The notes: generated by a model from the letters alone, not told the origin. 44,134 nucleotides of DNA from Halomonas sp. (GCF_020832045.1 NZ_JAFIFK010000046.1:1-44134), one strand, 5' to 3'; numbered from the stretch's first letter, positions 24,190 to 32,762 are shown. Translations and numbers: made by a program.

Positions 24190-24872
24190 CATGTCTCCTG
24201 TTCGTTCCAGCGCAGCATGGGACCTGTGGGATGTGCGCAGGCGGGATCCTGATTGACAGGATCGTTCACCCTTCTTGATACCGGAAAGGCGCCCAACAGT
24301 TCCCGTGGAGCGGGACGCAGCAGGGCGTGTGCGGTATTGGGCGGCGTATTCGGGTCGAGCCACTGCAGGGCGTCGTCGGCGTCGATCATGGCTGGCAGCC
24401 TGTCGCCCAGCGGGGCAAGGAAGTCATTGGTCGGCACCGTCACCAGGGCCGTCGAGTCGGCATATTCCGTCAGCGTCGTGTGGTAGCGACTCCAGATCCC
24501 TGCCAGCAGCAGCGGCCCTCGGTCGACGCGCGTAACGAGGAACGGCTGCTTGAAGCGCGGCTGCATCTTCCACAGATAGATCCCGCCCGCCGGTATCAGG
24601 CAGCGCCGCGCAGCGAAGGCTTCCCGAAACATTGGCCGGGCATCGAGCGACTCGGCGCGAGCGCAGTGGGGGGCATGGTCGAGTACCGTCAGCCAGGAAG
24701 GCGTCAGGCCCCAGAAGGCAAGGCCCATGAAGGTGCTGCCCGCCTCCCGCCGAAGGATCGACAGCGGGCGTCTCGGCGCCAGGTTCATGGCGGTCAGCAG
24801 TGGCGACTCCTGGCGCAGCGTGGGCAGCAGGGGCTTCAAGTCGAGCGGGGGAACGTAGAGGCGGCCGACCAT
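24189..24872 (-). CDS. SRAP/YedK-family protein lacking the active-site residues
   Basis: A 227-residue SRAP (SOS response-associated peptidase, YedK/HMCES) homologue by overall pattern: NLAP, FWGLTPSW, ARAESLDARPMFREAF, RRCLIPAGGIYLWK, LLLAGIW, VTVPTNDF, RLPAMI. Active relatives crosslink abasic sites through Cys2 with help from an Asn, a Glu and a His. Here position 2 is Val. The Asn before ARAE is Cys70. The Glu of the FYEW-type motif is Leu100, and the His of HDRMP is Gly156. The start is firm (CAGGAG upstream of ATG at 24872). It is coupled to the protease gene downstream. Confidence 0.82.
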   Translation of the reverse strand: MVGRLYVPPLDLKPLLPTLRQESPLLTAMNLAPRRPLSILRREAGSTFMGLAFWGLTPSWLTVLDHAPHCARAESLDARPMFREAFAARRCLIPAGGIYLWKMQPRFKQPFLVTRVDRGPLLLAGIWSRYHTTLTEYADSTALVTVPTNDFLAPLGDRLPAMIDADDALQWLDPNTPPNTAHALLRPAPRELLGAFPVSRRVNDPVNQDPACAHPTGPMLRWNEQET

Positions 24873-24944
24873 GAAGTCTCCTGAAGGCGGGTGGCGTCAG
24901 AGTAGCCAAGTCGAAGAGCGCTGAAAAGGCTTGACTCGCAATGG

Positions 24945-24961
24945 TCGAAAACAGTGTTCGA
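24945..24961. promoter_or_regulatory. Candidate operator upstream of the TetR-PlsC pair
   Basis: An imperfect 17-bp palindrome (tcgaa..ac.gt..ttcga) lies 67 bp before the TetR ATG, next to a TTGACT (24931-24936). TetR-family regulators often bind such dyads near their own promoters. No good -10 is placed at the right distance, so this is only a candidate. Confidence 0.3.
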
Positions 24962-25028
24962 TGTGCGCTATCCTACGCTATCTTGCTTAGCATCCGCCCA
25001 CGAGACTTAACTTCCTGCGAGGAACTCG

Positions 25029-25646
25029 ATGGCTCGTCCCCGACAGCATGCGCCCGAAGCGCTCCATGCCCAGGTCATGGCGGCTTGCGATGACTGGCTG
25101 CAGGGTAACCCTGTGCATGCGCTCTCGCTGCGGGCCCTGGCACGTGAGGTGGGTTGTGCGCCGAGTACATTGCTCAAGCTCTATGGCAGTTTCGGCAATC
25201 TGCTGCAGCATGTGAACATCGAGACCCTGGCGCGACTGCGCATGGTCATAGAACCGCTGACCGAAGGTGCTGCGCCGGAAAAGCAGATGCGTGCTCTGGC
25301 GCTTGCCTATTGGCAGTTCGCTCAGCGTGAGCCTTTCCGCTGGCAGCTGCTGTTCGATTACCCGCTGGCCCAGGAAGGTGAGCTGGACCAGCGTCAGTCC
25401 GACATGATCGAGGCGCTCTTCCTGCGCGTCGAGAACGGCCTCAAGGAGTATCAGCCGGCGCTGGGCGACCTCGAGGCCAGGCGGCTGGGACGTACCCTGT
25501 GGGGCAGCGTGCACGGCCTGGTTCAGTTGGGGCTCAACGAGCGCCTGGGCTTTTGGCAGGGCCAGCAGCTCGAGGTGCCGGAGCTGCTCGACCAACTTCT
25601 TTCCACCATCCTCGCCGGTCTGCAGCACAGGTCCGATATCGCGTGA
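25029..25646 (+). CDS. TetR-family transcriptional regulator
   Basis: A 205-residue TetR-type repressor. The N-terminal helix-turn-helix (about 30-60, LSLRALAREVGCAPSTLLKLYGSFGNLLQHV) matches the family. The rest is the all-helical ligand and dimer domain, with a WQLLFDYPL and LWGSVHGLVQLGLN pattern close to the WHG-type C-terminus. The ligand is unknown. GAGGA lies about 7 nt before the ATG. Its stop codon overlaps the plsC start by 4 bp (GTGA), suggesting it controls the acyltransferase it is coupled to. That is inference. Confidence 0.85.
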   Translation: MARPRQHAPEALHAQVMAACDDWLQGNPVHALSLRALAREVGCAPSTLLKLYGSFGNLLQHVNIETLARLRMVIEPLTEGAAPEKQMRALALAYWQFAQREPFRWQLLFDYPLAQEGELDQRQSDMIEALFLRVENGLKEYQPALGDLEARRLGRTLWGSVHGLVQLGLNERLGFWQGQQLEVPELLDQLLSTILAGLQHRSDIA

Positions 25647-26359
25647 AGCTTGTCTTCTACGGGCTACTTGCCTTGCTGGTGTTGGTAATGGGTTGGCGCA
25701 TTCTTCGCGCACCGCGGCCGTTCATTCGCTATCTCATCTTTCTGCTGGTCAATTGCTGTTACCGACTGCGCCTGCGCGGGCTCGATCATATCCCTGCCAA
25801 GGGGGCTGCCGTGGTGGTATGCAACCATGTCAGCTTCATGGACGCACTGGTGATTGGTGGAGCGAGCCCGCGCCCGCTGCGCTTTCTGATGGATAGGCCT
25901 ATTTACGAGTCGCCCTGGCTTAATTGGCTGTTCAGGCTGGTGGGGGCGATTCCGGTGGAGTCCGATCGACGCGACCCCGGCAGCGTGCGACGTGCGCTCG
26001 ACGAGGTCAGTCGGGCATTGCGTAGCGGTGAGGTGGTGATGCTCTTTCCCGAGGGACGTTTGACACCGGATGGCGAGGTGCACGCCTTCCGGCGTGGTCT
26101 CGAGACGATCCTGTCCCGGGACCCTGTGCCGGTGATTCCCGTAGGCCTTGCCGGACTATGGGGGTCATGGACCTCTCACGGCAATGGCCCGGCCCTCTCC
26201 GGGCGGCCGCGCCGCTTCCGAGCCAAGGTGGCGCTCAACTTCGGCAGGCCGATCCCGCCCAGGCTGGCTCAGCGTGACCGGCTCGAGAGTCAGGTGCGTG
26301 CCCTCAAGGCCGAGGCCGACGGTTGGGTCCAGCCTATCGCCGAGCCTTCGCGTCGCTGA
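25643..26359 (+). CDS. plsC: 1-acyl-sn-glycerol-3-phosphate acyltransferase (PlsC-like)
   Basis: A 238-residue membrane acyltransferase. An N-terminal membrane helix (about 3-20) and a second hydrophobic segment (28-40) precede the catalytic motif NHVSFMD (His62, Asp67). FPEGR (135-139) binds the phosphate. It likely acylates lysophosphatidic acid to phosphatidic acid; some paralogues act on other lysolipids. The start is a GTG overlapping the TetR stop. The stop codon abuts that of the convergent CNNM gene with no bases between. Confidence 0.85.
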   Translation: MKLVFYGLLALLVLVMGWRILRAPRPFIRYLIFLLVNCCYRLRLRGLDHIPAKGAAVVVCNHVSFMDALVIGGASPRPLRFLMDRPIYESPWLNWLFRLVGAIPVESDRRDPGSVRRALDEVSRALRSGEVVMLFPEGRLTPDGEVHAFRRGLETILSRDPVPVIPVGLAGLWGSWTSHGNGPALSGRPRRFRAKVALNFGRPIPPRLAQRDRLESQVRALKAEADGWVQPIAEPSRR

Positions 26360-27646
26360 TCAGATTTGGCGCTGACGGCCGGCGCGAACCGCCTGCCAGC
26401 AGCGTGCCGATGTGATCAGGTTGTCGCGTACTTCGATGATTTCCATGCGTACGCTACCGATCTGCAGACAGGTCGGCCCATCCGGGAAAGCCTCCAGATG
26501 CTCCAGGATCACACCGTTGAGGGTCTTGGGGCCATCGGTGGGGAGCTTCCAGCCCAGCGCACGATTGATGTCGCGGATGGTGGCGGTGCCGTCGATCACA
26601 TGGCTGCCGTCATCCTGTCGATGAATCTCCTGATCCTGCCCGGCCACGTCGGTGGTGAATTCGCCGACGATCTCCTCGAGGATGTCTTCCAGCGTGACCA
26701 GGCCTTCTACATCGCCATACTCGTCTACCACGATGCCGATGCGCCGCTTCTGCTTCTGAAAGTTGAGCAGTTGGGTGTGCAGCGGGGTCGACTCGGGTAT
26801 GAAGTAGGGTTCCTGGGCCTCCTGCACGATCGAGGCCTTGGTCACCTCGTCACGCGACAGGAATCGCGCCGCATTGCGCAGATGCAGCATGCCGATGATA
26901 TTGTTGATGTCGCCCTTGAATACCGGCAAGCGGGTGTGCTGGCTGGTGCGAATCTGGGCAAGGATGGCGTCCAGCTCGTCATCGAGGTCGATCCCCACCA
27001 CTTCATGGCGCGGCACCATGATGTCGTTGACGGTGACGTTTTCCAGATCGAGAATCGACAGCAGCATCGCCTGGTGGCGATGAGGAATCAGCGTGCCCGC
27101 TTCGTGCACCACAGTGCGCAGTTCGTCGCGGGAGAGACTGTGGGTTCCGCCCTCGATTTCCTTCACGCCGAGCACGCGCAGCAGGCCATTTGAAATCGCG
27201 TTGACCAGCCATACGAGCGGATAGAGCAACTTGAGTAGCGGTTCGAGGATCAGCGAGGCGGGGTAGGCGATGCGTTCGGGTTTGATTGCGGCATAAGTTT
27301 TGGGGCTGACCTCGGCAAAGATGAGGATCACGATGGTCAGCAGCAGCGGTGCGATGGCAGGCCCGGTCACCTCGCCGAAGAAATGAATGGCAAGTACCGT
27401 GGCGATGGCGGCAGCCAGGTTGTTGACCAGATTGTTGCCTATGAGGATCACGCCAATGAGTCGGTCCGGGCGCGCAAGCAGCCGCAGGACACGACGGGCC
27501 CGGCTGTCTCCGCTGTTGGCCTCGTGATTGAGGCGGTAACGGTTGATCGACATCATGCCGGTCTCGGAGCTCGAGAAGAACGCAGAAAGGCAGACGAGCA
27601 GAAAAAGCAGGCTGAACAGCAATCCCAAGGGGAAGTCGTCGCTCAA
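26360..27646 (-). CDS. CNNM/CorC-type membrane protein (DUF21 + CBS pair)
   Basis: A 428-residue protein: an N-terminal DUF21/CNNM membrane domain (about 1-180, four hydrophobic segments with FSSSETGMMS and LIGNNLVNN), two CBS domains (about 205-330, VPRHEVVGIDLDDELDAIL and VVDEYGDVEGLVTLEDILEEIVGEF) and a C-terminal CorC/HlyC domain (about 345-428). E. coli YfjD is the closest named relative. Relatives act in Mg and Co efflux. The start is a TTG at 27646 with AGGAT about 10 nt upstream; no ATG fits the N-terminus. The gene order CNNM-CcsA-ffh is conserved in gammaproteobacteria. Confidence 0.87.
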   Translation of the reverse strand: MSDDFPLGLLFSLLFLLVCLSAFFSSSETGMMSINRYRLNHEANSGDSRARRVLRLLARPDRLIGVILIGNNLVNNLAAAIATVLAIHFFGEVTGPAIAPLLLTIVILIFAEVSPKTYAAIKPERIAYPASLILEPLLKLLYPLVWLVNAISNGLLRVLGVKEIEGGTHSLSRDELRTVVHEAGTLIPHRHQAMLLSILDLENVTVNDIMVPRHEVVGIDLDDELDAILAQIRTSQHTRLPVFKGDINNIIGMLHLRNAARFLSRDEVTKASIVQEAQEPYFIPESTPLHTQLLNFQKQKRRIGIVVDEYGDVEGLVTLEDILEEIVGEFTTDVAGQDQEIHRQDDGSHVIDGTATIRDINRALGWKLPTDGPKTLNGVILEHLEAFPDGPTCLQIGSVRMEIIEVRDNLITSARCWQAVRAGRQRQI

Positions 27647-27721
27647 GGTGGTTGAATCCTCGCTGGCGTGTCAGCCCCGTTTGTAGGGATTAGGCCCGTC
27701 AGTGTCAAGGCGGCCTATGTC

Positions 27722-28522
27722 TCAGGTGCGGTTGAGAATGACCTCGAGCACGAATTTGCTGCCGAAATAGGCCAGCAGAAGCACGGCGTAGCCACCCAAG
27801 GTCCAGCGCACTGCGCGCATGCCTCGCCAGCCGAGGACATGATGACTGATCAGCAGAATGGCAAATATTACCCAGGCGGCCAACGACAGGATGGTCTTGT
27901 GGGCCAGGTGCTGAGCGAACATGCTCTCGACGAACGCGAAGCCGCTGGCGATCGACAGCGTAAGCAGTGCCATGCCGGCCCAGATCAACTCGAACAGCAC
28001 TCGCTCCATGGTGGTAAGGGGGGGCAGTACCTGTACCACGCCGCGAATGCGATGGTGCCGCAGGGCATGGTTCTGTAGCCCGAGTAGCATGGCTTGGCAG
28101 GCGGCAATGAACATGATGCCGAAGGCCAGCGCCGAGCTCATGGCGTGCAGGGCGATGCCCGGCGTCATGCCGCCGGTACGCTCCGGGCTCGGCAGGCCCA
28201 CGGCCAGCAGCAGGGCCACGCCGGCGACGGGGAACAAGCCTACGGCCACGCTCAGCACCGGCTTGGCCAGGCTCACGGCGAGCAGCAGGATCACCATGAT
28301 GGCGGTGAGCACCACGGCACTTGTCGACAGACCCGGCATCAGGCCGGGGCTCTGGTCGATCAGTTTGAAGGCCACGGGAAGATGAAACAGCAGGCCCAGC
28401 AGGCCTAGTGCGCGCACCAGAGTGGGACGCTGCGGTACTCGCCGCAGCAGCGTGAGGCCTTGCCAGGAGGCCGCGCCCAGGTAAAGGATGAGGGCCATGA
28501 TGGCCAGAGGTAGCGCCTGCAT
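27722..28522 (-). CDS. ypjD: CcsA-like membrane protein YpjD
   Basis: A 266-residue integral membrane protein with about eight spans, of the CcmC/CcsA-like superfamily in its YpjD form. Recognisable blocks are LHAMSSALAFGIMFIAACQAMLL, GMALLTLSIASGF and HKTILSLAAWVIFAILLISHHVLGWRG. The WWD heme-handling loop of true cytochrome c assembly proteins is absent. It is the usual neighbour of ffh and the CNNM gene in gammaproteobacteria. The ATG at 28522 has only a weak Shine-Dalgarno; a second ATG 8 codons later is possible. Confidence 0.85.
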   Translation of the reverse strand: MQALPLAIMALILYLGAASWQGLTLLRRVPQRPTLVRALGLLGLLFHLPVAFKLIDQSPGLMPGLSTSAVVLTAIMVILLLAVSLAKPVLSVAVGLFPVAGVALLLAVGLPSPERTGGMTPGIALHAMSSALAFGIMFIAACQAMLLGLQNHALRHHRIRGVVQVLPPLTTMERVLFELIWAGMALLTLSIASGFAFVESMFAQHLAHKTILSLAAWVIFAILLISHHVLGWRGMRAVRWTLGGYAVLLLAYFGSKFVLEVILNRT

Positions 28523-28634
28523 CAGTGTCGTCCGTGCGCCGTCGCCAGTGCATCTCGAGTGGATGGGGAGTCTGCACTCGCCACTATACCCAATCCTCGC
28601 TGCGGCGCACAGCCGTGCACGAGGACCGCATGCA

Positions 28635-28663
28635 TGGAGACTGGTCGCCGCAGGGCGTATAAT
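28635..28663 (+). promoter_or_regulatory. Sigma70 promoter for ffh
   Basis: TGGAGA (28635-28640), a 17-bp spacer and a consensus TATAAT (28658-28663). Transcription would start about 140 bp before ffh, giving a long 5' leader. Confidence 0.65.
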
Positions 28664-28808
28664 GTGTGCCAGACTCTAAAACCGCTTTATTCGGGCTGTT
28701 CCGTCGCCGAAGGGCGTCATTCGCGACGCGGGTGACGCTTTGCCGCAGGTGCTTCCCAAAACGCTGCGATCAACGCGCCGAACGACAGCCTGACAGCCGG
28801 AGTGGCAT

Positions 28809-30218
28809 ATGTTCCAGAATCTCAGCGAGCGTCTTTCTCACACGCTCAAGTCCATCAAGGGCCAGGCTCGCCTGACCGAGGACAATATCAAGGACACCCT
28901 GCGCGAGGTGCGCCGCGCGCTGCTCGAAGCCGATGTCGCCCTGCCGGTGGTCAAGGAATTCATCGAACGGGTGCGCGAGCGCGCCGTGGGCCAGGAAGTA
29001 TCGAAGAGTCTTTCGCCGGGCCAGCAGTTCGTCAAGATCGTCCAGCAGGAACTCGAGGCGATCATGGGCGAGGCCAACGAGGGGCTTTCGCTCAAGGGGT
29101 CGCCCGCGGTAGTGCTGATGGCCGGCTTGCAGGGGGCGGGCAAGACCACGTCGGTGGCCAAGCTGGCCCGCTACCTCAAGGAGCGAGAAAAGAAGAAGGT
29201 GCTGGTGGTTTCCGCCGACGTCTATCGCCCGGCGGCCATCGACCAGCTCGAGACGCTGGCCGGTGAGGTGGGGGTCGACTTCTTCCCCTCGCGCAGCGAT
29301 CAGAAGCCGGTAGACATCGCCCAGGCGGCGATCAAGCATGCCAAGATCCAGTTTCATGACGTGTTGCTCGTCGACACCGCCGGTCGCCTGGCCATCGACG
29401 AGGCCATGATGGCCGAGATCGCCGAGCTGCATCGCACCTGCCAGCCGCAGGAAACCCTGTTTGTGGTCGATGCCATGACCGGCCAAGATGCAGCCAACAC
29501 GGCCAAGGCGTTCCACGAGGCGCTGCCGCTGACCGGTGTGATCCTGACCAAGGCCGACGGCGATGCCCGCGGCGGGGCGGCACTGTCGGTACGCCATATC
29601 ACCGGCAAGCCGATCAAGTTCATGGGTGTGGGTGAAAAGGTCGATGCTCTGGAGCCCTTCCACCCGGATCGGGTGGCTTCGCGCATTCTCGGTATGGGCG
29701 ACATGCTGTCGCTGATCGAAGAAGCCGAGCGCACCGTCGACAAGAAGAAGGCCGAGCAGCTGGCCAAGAAGGTCAAGAAGGGCGAGGGTTTCGATCTCGA
29801 GGACTTCCGCGACCAGCTCCAGCAGCTCAAGAAAATGGGAGGCATGGGCGGTTTGCTGGGTAAGCTGCCCGGTATGGGCCAGATGGCTGAGCTGGCCCAG
29901 GGGCCGGGTCCGGAGAAGGAGCTGGGTAAGCTCGAGGCGCTGATCAACTCGATGACGCCCCAGGAGCGCCGCAAGCCCGATATCATCAATGGCTCGCGCA
30001 AGCGTCGCATCGCTGCCGGTGCCGGCTTGCAGGTGCCTGATCTCAATCGCCTGCTCAAGCAGCACAAGCAGATGCAGAAGATGATGAAGAAGGCGGGCAA
30101 GAAGGGTGGCATGCAGAAGATGATGCGCGGCATGTCCGGCATGATGGGCGGCGGCGGTCCAGGGGGGCCTGGTGGCATGGGCGGCATGGGTGGCCCCGGC
30201 GGCCTCCCCTGGCGGTAA
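28809..30218 (+). CDS. ffh: Signal recognition particle protein Ffh
   Basis: A 469-residue SRP54 GTPase. N domain about 1-90 is followed by the G domain with GLQGAGKTT (G1), DTAGR (G3) and TKADGDARGG (G4). The Met-rich M domain binds 4.5S RNA and signal peptides. The C-terminus is an unusually Gly/Met/Pro-rich tail (about 440-469). Ffh targets nascent membrane proteins to FtsY and the translocon. GGAG lies about 6 nt before the ATG. A 245-bp gap separates it from rpsP. Confidence 0.98.
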   Translation: MFQNLSERLSHTLKSIKGQARLTEDNIKDTLREVRRALLEADVALPVVKEFIERVRERAVGQEVSKSLSPGQQFVKIVQQELEAIMGEANEGLSLKGSPAVVLMAGLQGAGKTTSVAKLARYLKEREKKKVLVVSADVYRPAAIDQLETLAGEVGVDFFPSRSDQKPVDIAQAAIKHAKIQFHDVLLVDTAGRLAIDEAMMAEIAELHRTCQPQETLFVVDAMTGQDAANTAKAFHEALPLTGVILTKADGDARGGAALSVRHITGKPIKFMGVGEKVDALEPFHPDRVASRILGMGDMLSLIEEAERTVDKKKAEQLAKKVKKGEGFDLEDFRDQLQQLKKMGGMGGLLGKLPGMGQMAELAQGPGPEKELGKLEALINSMTPQERRKPDIINGSRKRRIAAGAGLQVPDLNRLLKQHKQMQKMMKKAGKKGGMQKMMRGMSGMMGGGGPGGPGGMGGMGGPGGLPWR

Positions 30219-30250
30219 GGCCCGCTGTGCGCCAGGGTCCGAGAAAAGGG

Positions 30251-30279
30251 TTTCAAAGCGGGGCTGATTTCCGTAGAAT
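30251..30279 (+). promoter_or_regulatory. Promoter of the rpsP operon
   Basis: TTTCAA (30251-30256), a 17-bp spacer and TAGAAT (30274-30279), followed by a GC-rich discriminator (GCTGCG). That discriminator is typical of stringently controlled ribosomal promoters. Start would be near 30286. Confidence 0.6.
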
Positions 30280-30344
30280 GCTGCGTCTTCATGGCAGGCC
30301 CGTGGCTTCGGCCCGGCTGCACGTCTGTAAAGGAAAGTGACCGA

Positions 30345-30455
30345 ATGACGCGAAAGCGGGTCCACGGACCCGCTTTCCTGGCAGATGCCGAGAACCCGGC
30401 CGTTAGCCGGGTCCGGCGCATATCGGTATTAAACGTAATCTCAACCGAAGGATAG
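30345..30455 (+). CDS. Possible 36-codon leader peptide before rpsP
   Basis: An ATG at 30345 with AAGGAAAG (30330-30337) 7 nt upstream opens a 36-codon frame. It begins [16 protein letters not shown] and ends at a TAG (30453-30455), eight bases before the rpsP ATG and next to its Shine-Dalgarno. Two strong hairpins lie inside it. The spacing would allow ribosome-coupled control of rpsP. Composition is Arg- and Val-rich, with no known homologue. A chance frame in GC-rich DNA is the main alternative. Confidence 0.35.
   Translation: MTRKRVHGPAFLADAENPAVSRVRRISVLNVISTEG
30352..30412 (+). promoter_or_regulatory. Two hairpins in the rpsP leader
   Basis: The first is a 26-bp near-perfect palindrome (30352-30377; GAAAGCGGGTC arms around CCACGG). 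The second is ACCCGGC (30394-30400), a CGTTA loop and GCCGGGT (30406-30412). Neither is followed by a convincing T-run, so attenuation or protein binding is more likely than simple termination. Confidence 0.5.
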
Positions 30456-30463
30456 TCATCGCC

Positions 30464-30712
30464 ATGGTTACCATTCGTCTGGCACGTGGTGGCGCCAAGA
30501 AGCGTCCCTTCTACCACCTGACCGTGACCGACTCACGCAACTCCCGTGACGGCCGTTTCATCGAGCGTCTGGGCTTCTTCAATCCGATCGCTCGCGGTCA
30601 GGAAGAGCGTCTGCGCGTCGATCTGGAGCGTGTTGCTCACTGGCAGGACCAGGGCGCACAGATGTCCGAGCGCGTGGCCGAGCTGGTCAAGGAAGCCCGC
30701 AAGCAGGCCTGA
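30464..30712 (+). CDS. rpsP: 30S ribosomal protein S16
   Basis: An 82-residue bS16 ([26 protein letters not shown] start, [16 protein letters not shown]). It binds 16S rRNA in the 5' domain and helps 30S assembly. It heads the rpsP-rimM-trmD-rplS operon, 25 bp before rimM. AAGGA about 11 nt upstream is the likely Shine-Dalgarno. Confidence 0.99.
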   Translation: MVTIRLARGGAKKRPFYHLTVTDSRNSRDGRFIERLGFFNPIARGQEERLRVDLERVAHWQDQGAQMSERVAELVKEARKQA

Positions 30713-30737
30713 GCCTGTGTCGCGCACCGGTGACGTC

Positions 30738-31307
30738 ATGAGCGAGCAGGTTGAACGCAGCGAACGCGACGTCCATCGCGACGACCATGTGGTGCTGGGT
30801 AAACTGACCAGCCCCTATGGGGTCAAGGGGTGGATCAAGATCTACTCCCACACCAGCCCGATGGAAGGCATTCTCGAGTACCCGGAGTGGGTGCTGAGAC
30901 AGGGTGCTGGCCAGAGGCGTGTGCGGCTGATACAGGGACGGCGACAAGGCAAGGGGCTAGTTGCCCTGCTGGAGAGCATCGACTCGCGCGAAGCTGCCGA
31001 GCAGATGGCCGGCGCCGAGATTCTGCTGCCCAAGACCGACTTGCCCGAACTTGCCGGTGATGAGTACTACTGGCACCAGCTGGAAGGGCTCACTGTCGTG
31101 ACTCGGGAAGGCGCGGTGCTGGGGCGCGTCGGTTATCTGTTCGAAACCGGTGCCAATGACGTACTGGTGGTCAGGGGCGACCCAGAGGGCACCCCGCCGT
31201 CCATCGACGATCGTGAGCGCCTGCTGCCTTTCCTGCCCGACGACGTCATCATTGAGGTGGATCTGGCAGGCGGCAGCATGACCGTCGACTGGGACCCGGA
31301 GTTTTGA
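30738..31307 (+). CDS. rimM: Ribosome maturation factor RimM
   Basis: A 189-residue RimM. The N-terminal beta-barrel has [24 protein letters not shown]. The PRC-barrel C-terminus carries [14 protein letters not shown] and the family end [19 protein letters not shown]. It binds S19 and speeds maturation of the 30S head. The ATG at 30738 lacks a strong Shine-Dalgarno, consistent with coupling from rpsP. Its stop overlaps a possible TTG start of trmD. Confidence 0.97.
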   Translation: MSEQVERSERDVHRDDHVVLGKLTSPYGVKGWIKIYSHTSPMEGILEYPEWVLRQGAGQRRVRLIQGRRQGKGLVALLESIDSREAAEQMAGAEILLPKTDLPELAGDEYYWHQLEGLTVVTREGAVLGRVGYLFETGANDVLVVRGDPEGTPPSIDDRERLLPFLPDDVIIEVDLAGGSMTVDWDPEF

Positions 31308-31345
31308 GCGTCGAGGTTGGGACTCAGCCAGGCCAGTCCTGGGGC

Positions 31346-32107
31346 ATGTGGGTCGGCGTGGTATCGCTCTTCCCGGAGATGTTCGAGGCCATCGCCCAGC
31401 ATGGCGTTACGGGTCGAGCAGTCGCCCAGGGGCGGGTAGCGCTGGAGTGCTGGAATCCCCGCGACTACGCCACCGATCGTCATCGCACCGTGGACGACCG
31501 ACCCTACGGCGGTGGTCCTGGCATGTTGATGAAGGTCGACACCCTGCGCGCGGCCATTCATGCCGCACGCGAGCGGGCGAGCGAGGCGACGGGGCAGCGC
31601 CCCCGGGTCATCTATCTGTCGCCCCAGGGCCGCAGGCTCGACCAGCAGGGCGTACGCGAGCTGGTTGCCGGACCGCCGCTGGTGGTGGTGGCCGGCCGCT
31701 ACGAAGGCATCGATGAGCGCATCGTGGAGAGCGACATCGATGAGGAGTGGTCGATCGGCGACTACGTGCTGAGCGGCGGTGAGCTGCCCGCCATGGTGCT
31801 GATCGACGCCGCGGCAAGACTGGTTCCCGGTGTGCTGGGACACCATGATTCCGCGGTCGAGGACTCCTTCAACGAGGGGCTGCTGGATTGCCCGCATTAT
31901 ACGCGCCCCGAAGAGATCGACGGGCGGCGGGTACCGGATGTACTGCTCAGCGGACATCATGGCGAGATCCGGCGCTGGCGGCTCAAGCAGTCGCTGGGGC
32001 GGACCTGGCTGAGGCGCCCCGATCTGCTGGAAGGCAGGTCGTTGAATGCCGAGCAGCAGAAGCTGCTCGAGGAGTTCATCGAGGAATACGCCCTCTCAAC
32101 CGGATAG
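31346..32107 (+). CDS. trmD: tRNA (guanine-N1-)-methyltransferase TrmD
   Basis: A 253-residue SPOUT methyltransferase that makes m1G37 in tRNAs and prevents frameshifting. Knot motifs [22 protein letters not shown] and [15 protein letters not shown] are intact, as is [15 protein letters not shown]. The ATG at 31346 gives the conserved [13 protein letters not shown] start but has no clear Shine-Dalgarno. A TTG at 31304 overlapping the rimM stop would add 14 residues and is possible. E. coli TrmD is 255 residues, which favours the shorter form. Confidence 0.97.
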   Translation: MWVGVVSLFPEMFEAIAQHGVTGRAVAQGRVALECWNPRDYATDRHRTVDDRPYGGGPGMLMKVDTLRAAIHAARERASEATGQRPRVIYLSPQGRRLDQQGVRELVAGPPLVVVAGRYEGIDERIVESDIDEEWSIGDYVLSGGELPAMVLIDAAARLVPGVLGHHDSAVEDSFNEGLLDCPHYTRPEEIDGRRVPDVLLSGHHGEIRRWRLKQSLGRTWLRRPDLLEGRSLNAEQQKLLEEFIEEYALSTG

Positions 32108-32274
32108 CTCACCTATCGGATTGGCAGGGCGGCGGTGCAGGACACCGGCTTCACAGAGCCGTGGACCTGCGTCACCCACCATCTCCCGCGCTCTCGAGTC
32201 AGGTTCGAGCGCCGGGATCACGCATCGCCCTTACCTGTAGACAGTGGCGATGCCGAATATCGAGGAGTTTTGTC

Positions 32275-32631
32275 ATGAGCAGCAAGAACAAGGTGATCCA
32301 GGCGCTCGAAGCCGAGCAGATGAGCAAGCAGGTGCCGCCTTTCGCCCCGGGCGATACCGTCATCGTTCAGGTCAAGGTCAAGGAGGGCAACCGCGAGCGC
32401 CTTCAGGCCTTCGAAGGTGTGGTGATCGGCAAGCGTAACCGCGGCCTCAACTCCGCCTTCACCGTGCGCAAGATCTCCCACGGTGTCGGCGTCGAGCGTA
32501 CCTTCCAGACCTACAGCCCGCTGGTCGACTCCATCGAGGTCAAGCGTCGCGGTGACGTACGCCAGGCCAAGCTGTACTACCTGCGCGAGCGCAGCGGCAA
32601 GTCTGCTCGTATCAAGGAAAAGCTGTCGTAA
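32275..32631 (+). CDS. rplS: 50S ribosomal protein L19
   Basis: A 118-residue bL19 ([40 protein letters not shown]). It sits at the 30S-50S interface. GAGGAG at 32262-32267 marks the start. The 167 bp after trmD contain no clear promoter. A hairpin 61 bp downstream ends the operon. Confidence 0.99.
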   Translation: MSSKNKVIQALEAEQMSKQVPPFAPGDTVIVQVKVKEGNRERLQAFEGVVIGKRNRGLNSAFTVRKISHGVGVERTFQTYSPLVDSIEVKRRGDVRQAKLYYLRERSGKSARIKEKLS

Positions 32632-32691
32632 CGATTACGTGCCTGGGCCGAGCCCGTGTGCCACGGCCCGCTCGCATTTCGTTGTGTCGCC

Positions 32692-32724
32692 AAGCCCCGT
32701 CACCGCTCACGCGGGGCGGGGCTT
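32692..32724 (+). terminator. Probable terminator of the rpsP-rplS operon
   Basis: An 8-bp stem (AAGCCCCG / CGGGGCTT) encloses a 17-nt loop that can pair further, followed by CGTTGTCTT. It lies between rplS and xerD. Confidence 0.6.
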
Positions 32725-32762
32725 CGTTGTCTTGGGTGGTGTCAGCGTAAGGAGAGTAGGGC

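Noticed and set aside
28770..30365. A 531-codon open frame on the minus strand opposite ffh
   Set aside because: It lies fully antisense to the conserved Ffh gene, has a His/Leu-rich composition with no family resemblance, and arises from the high GC content.
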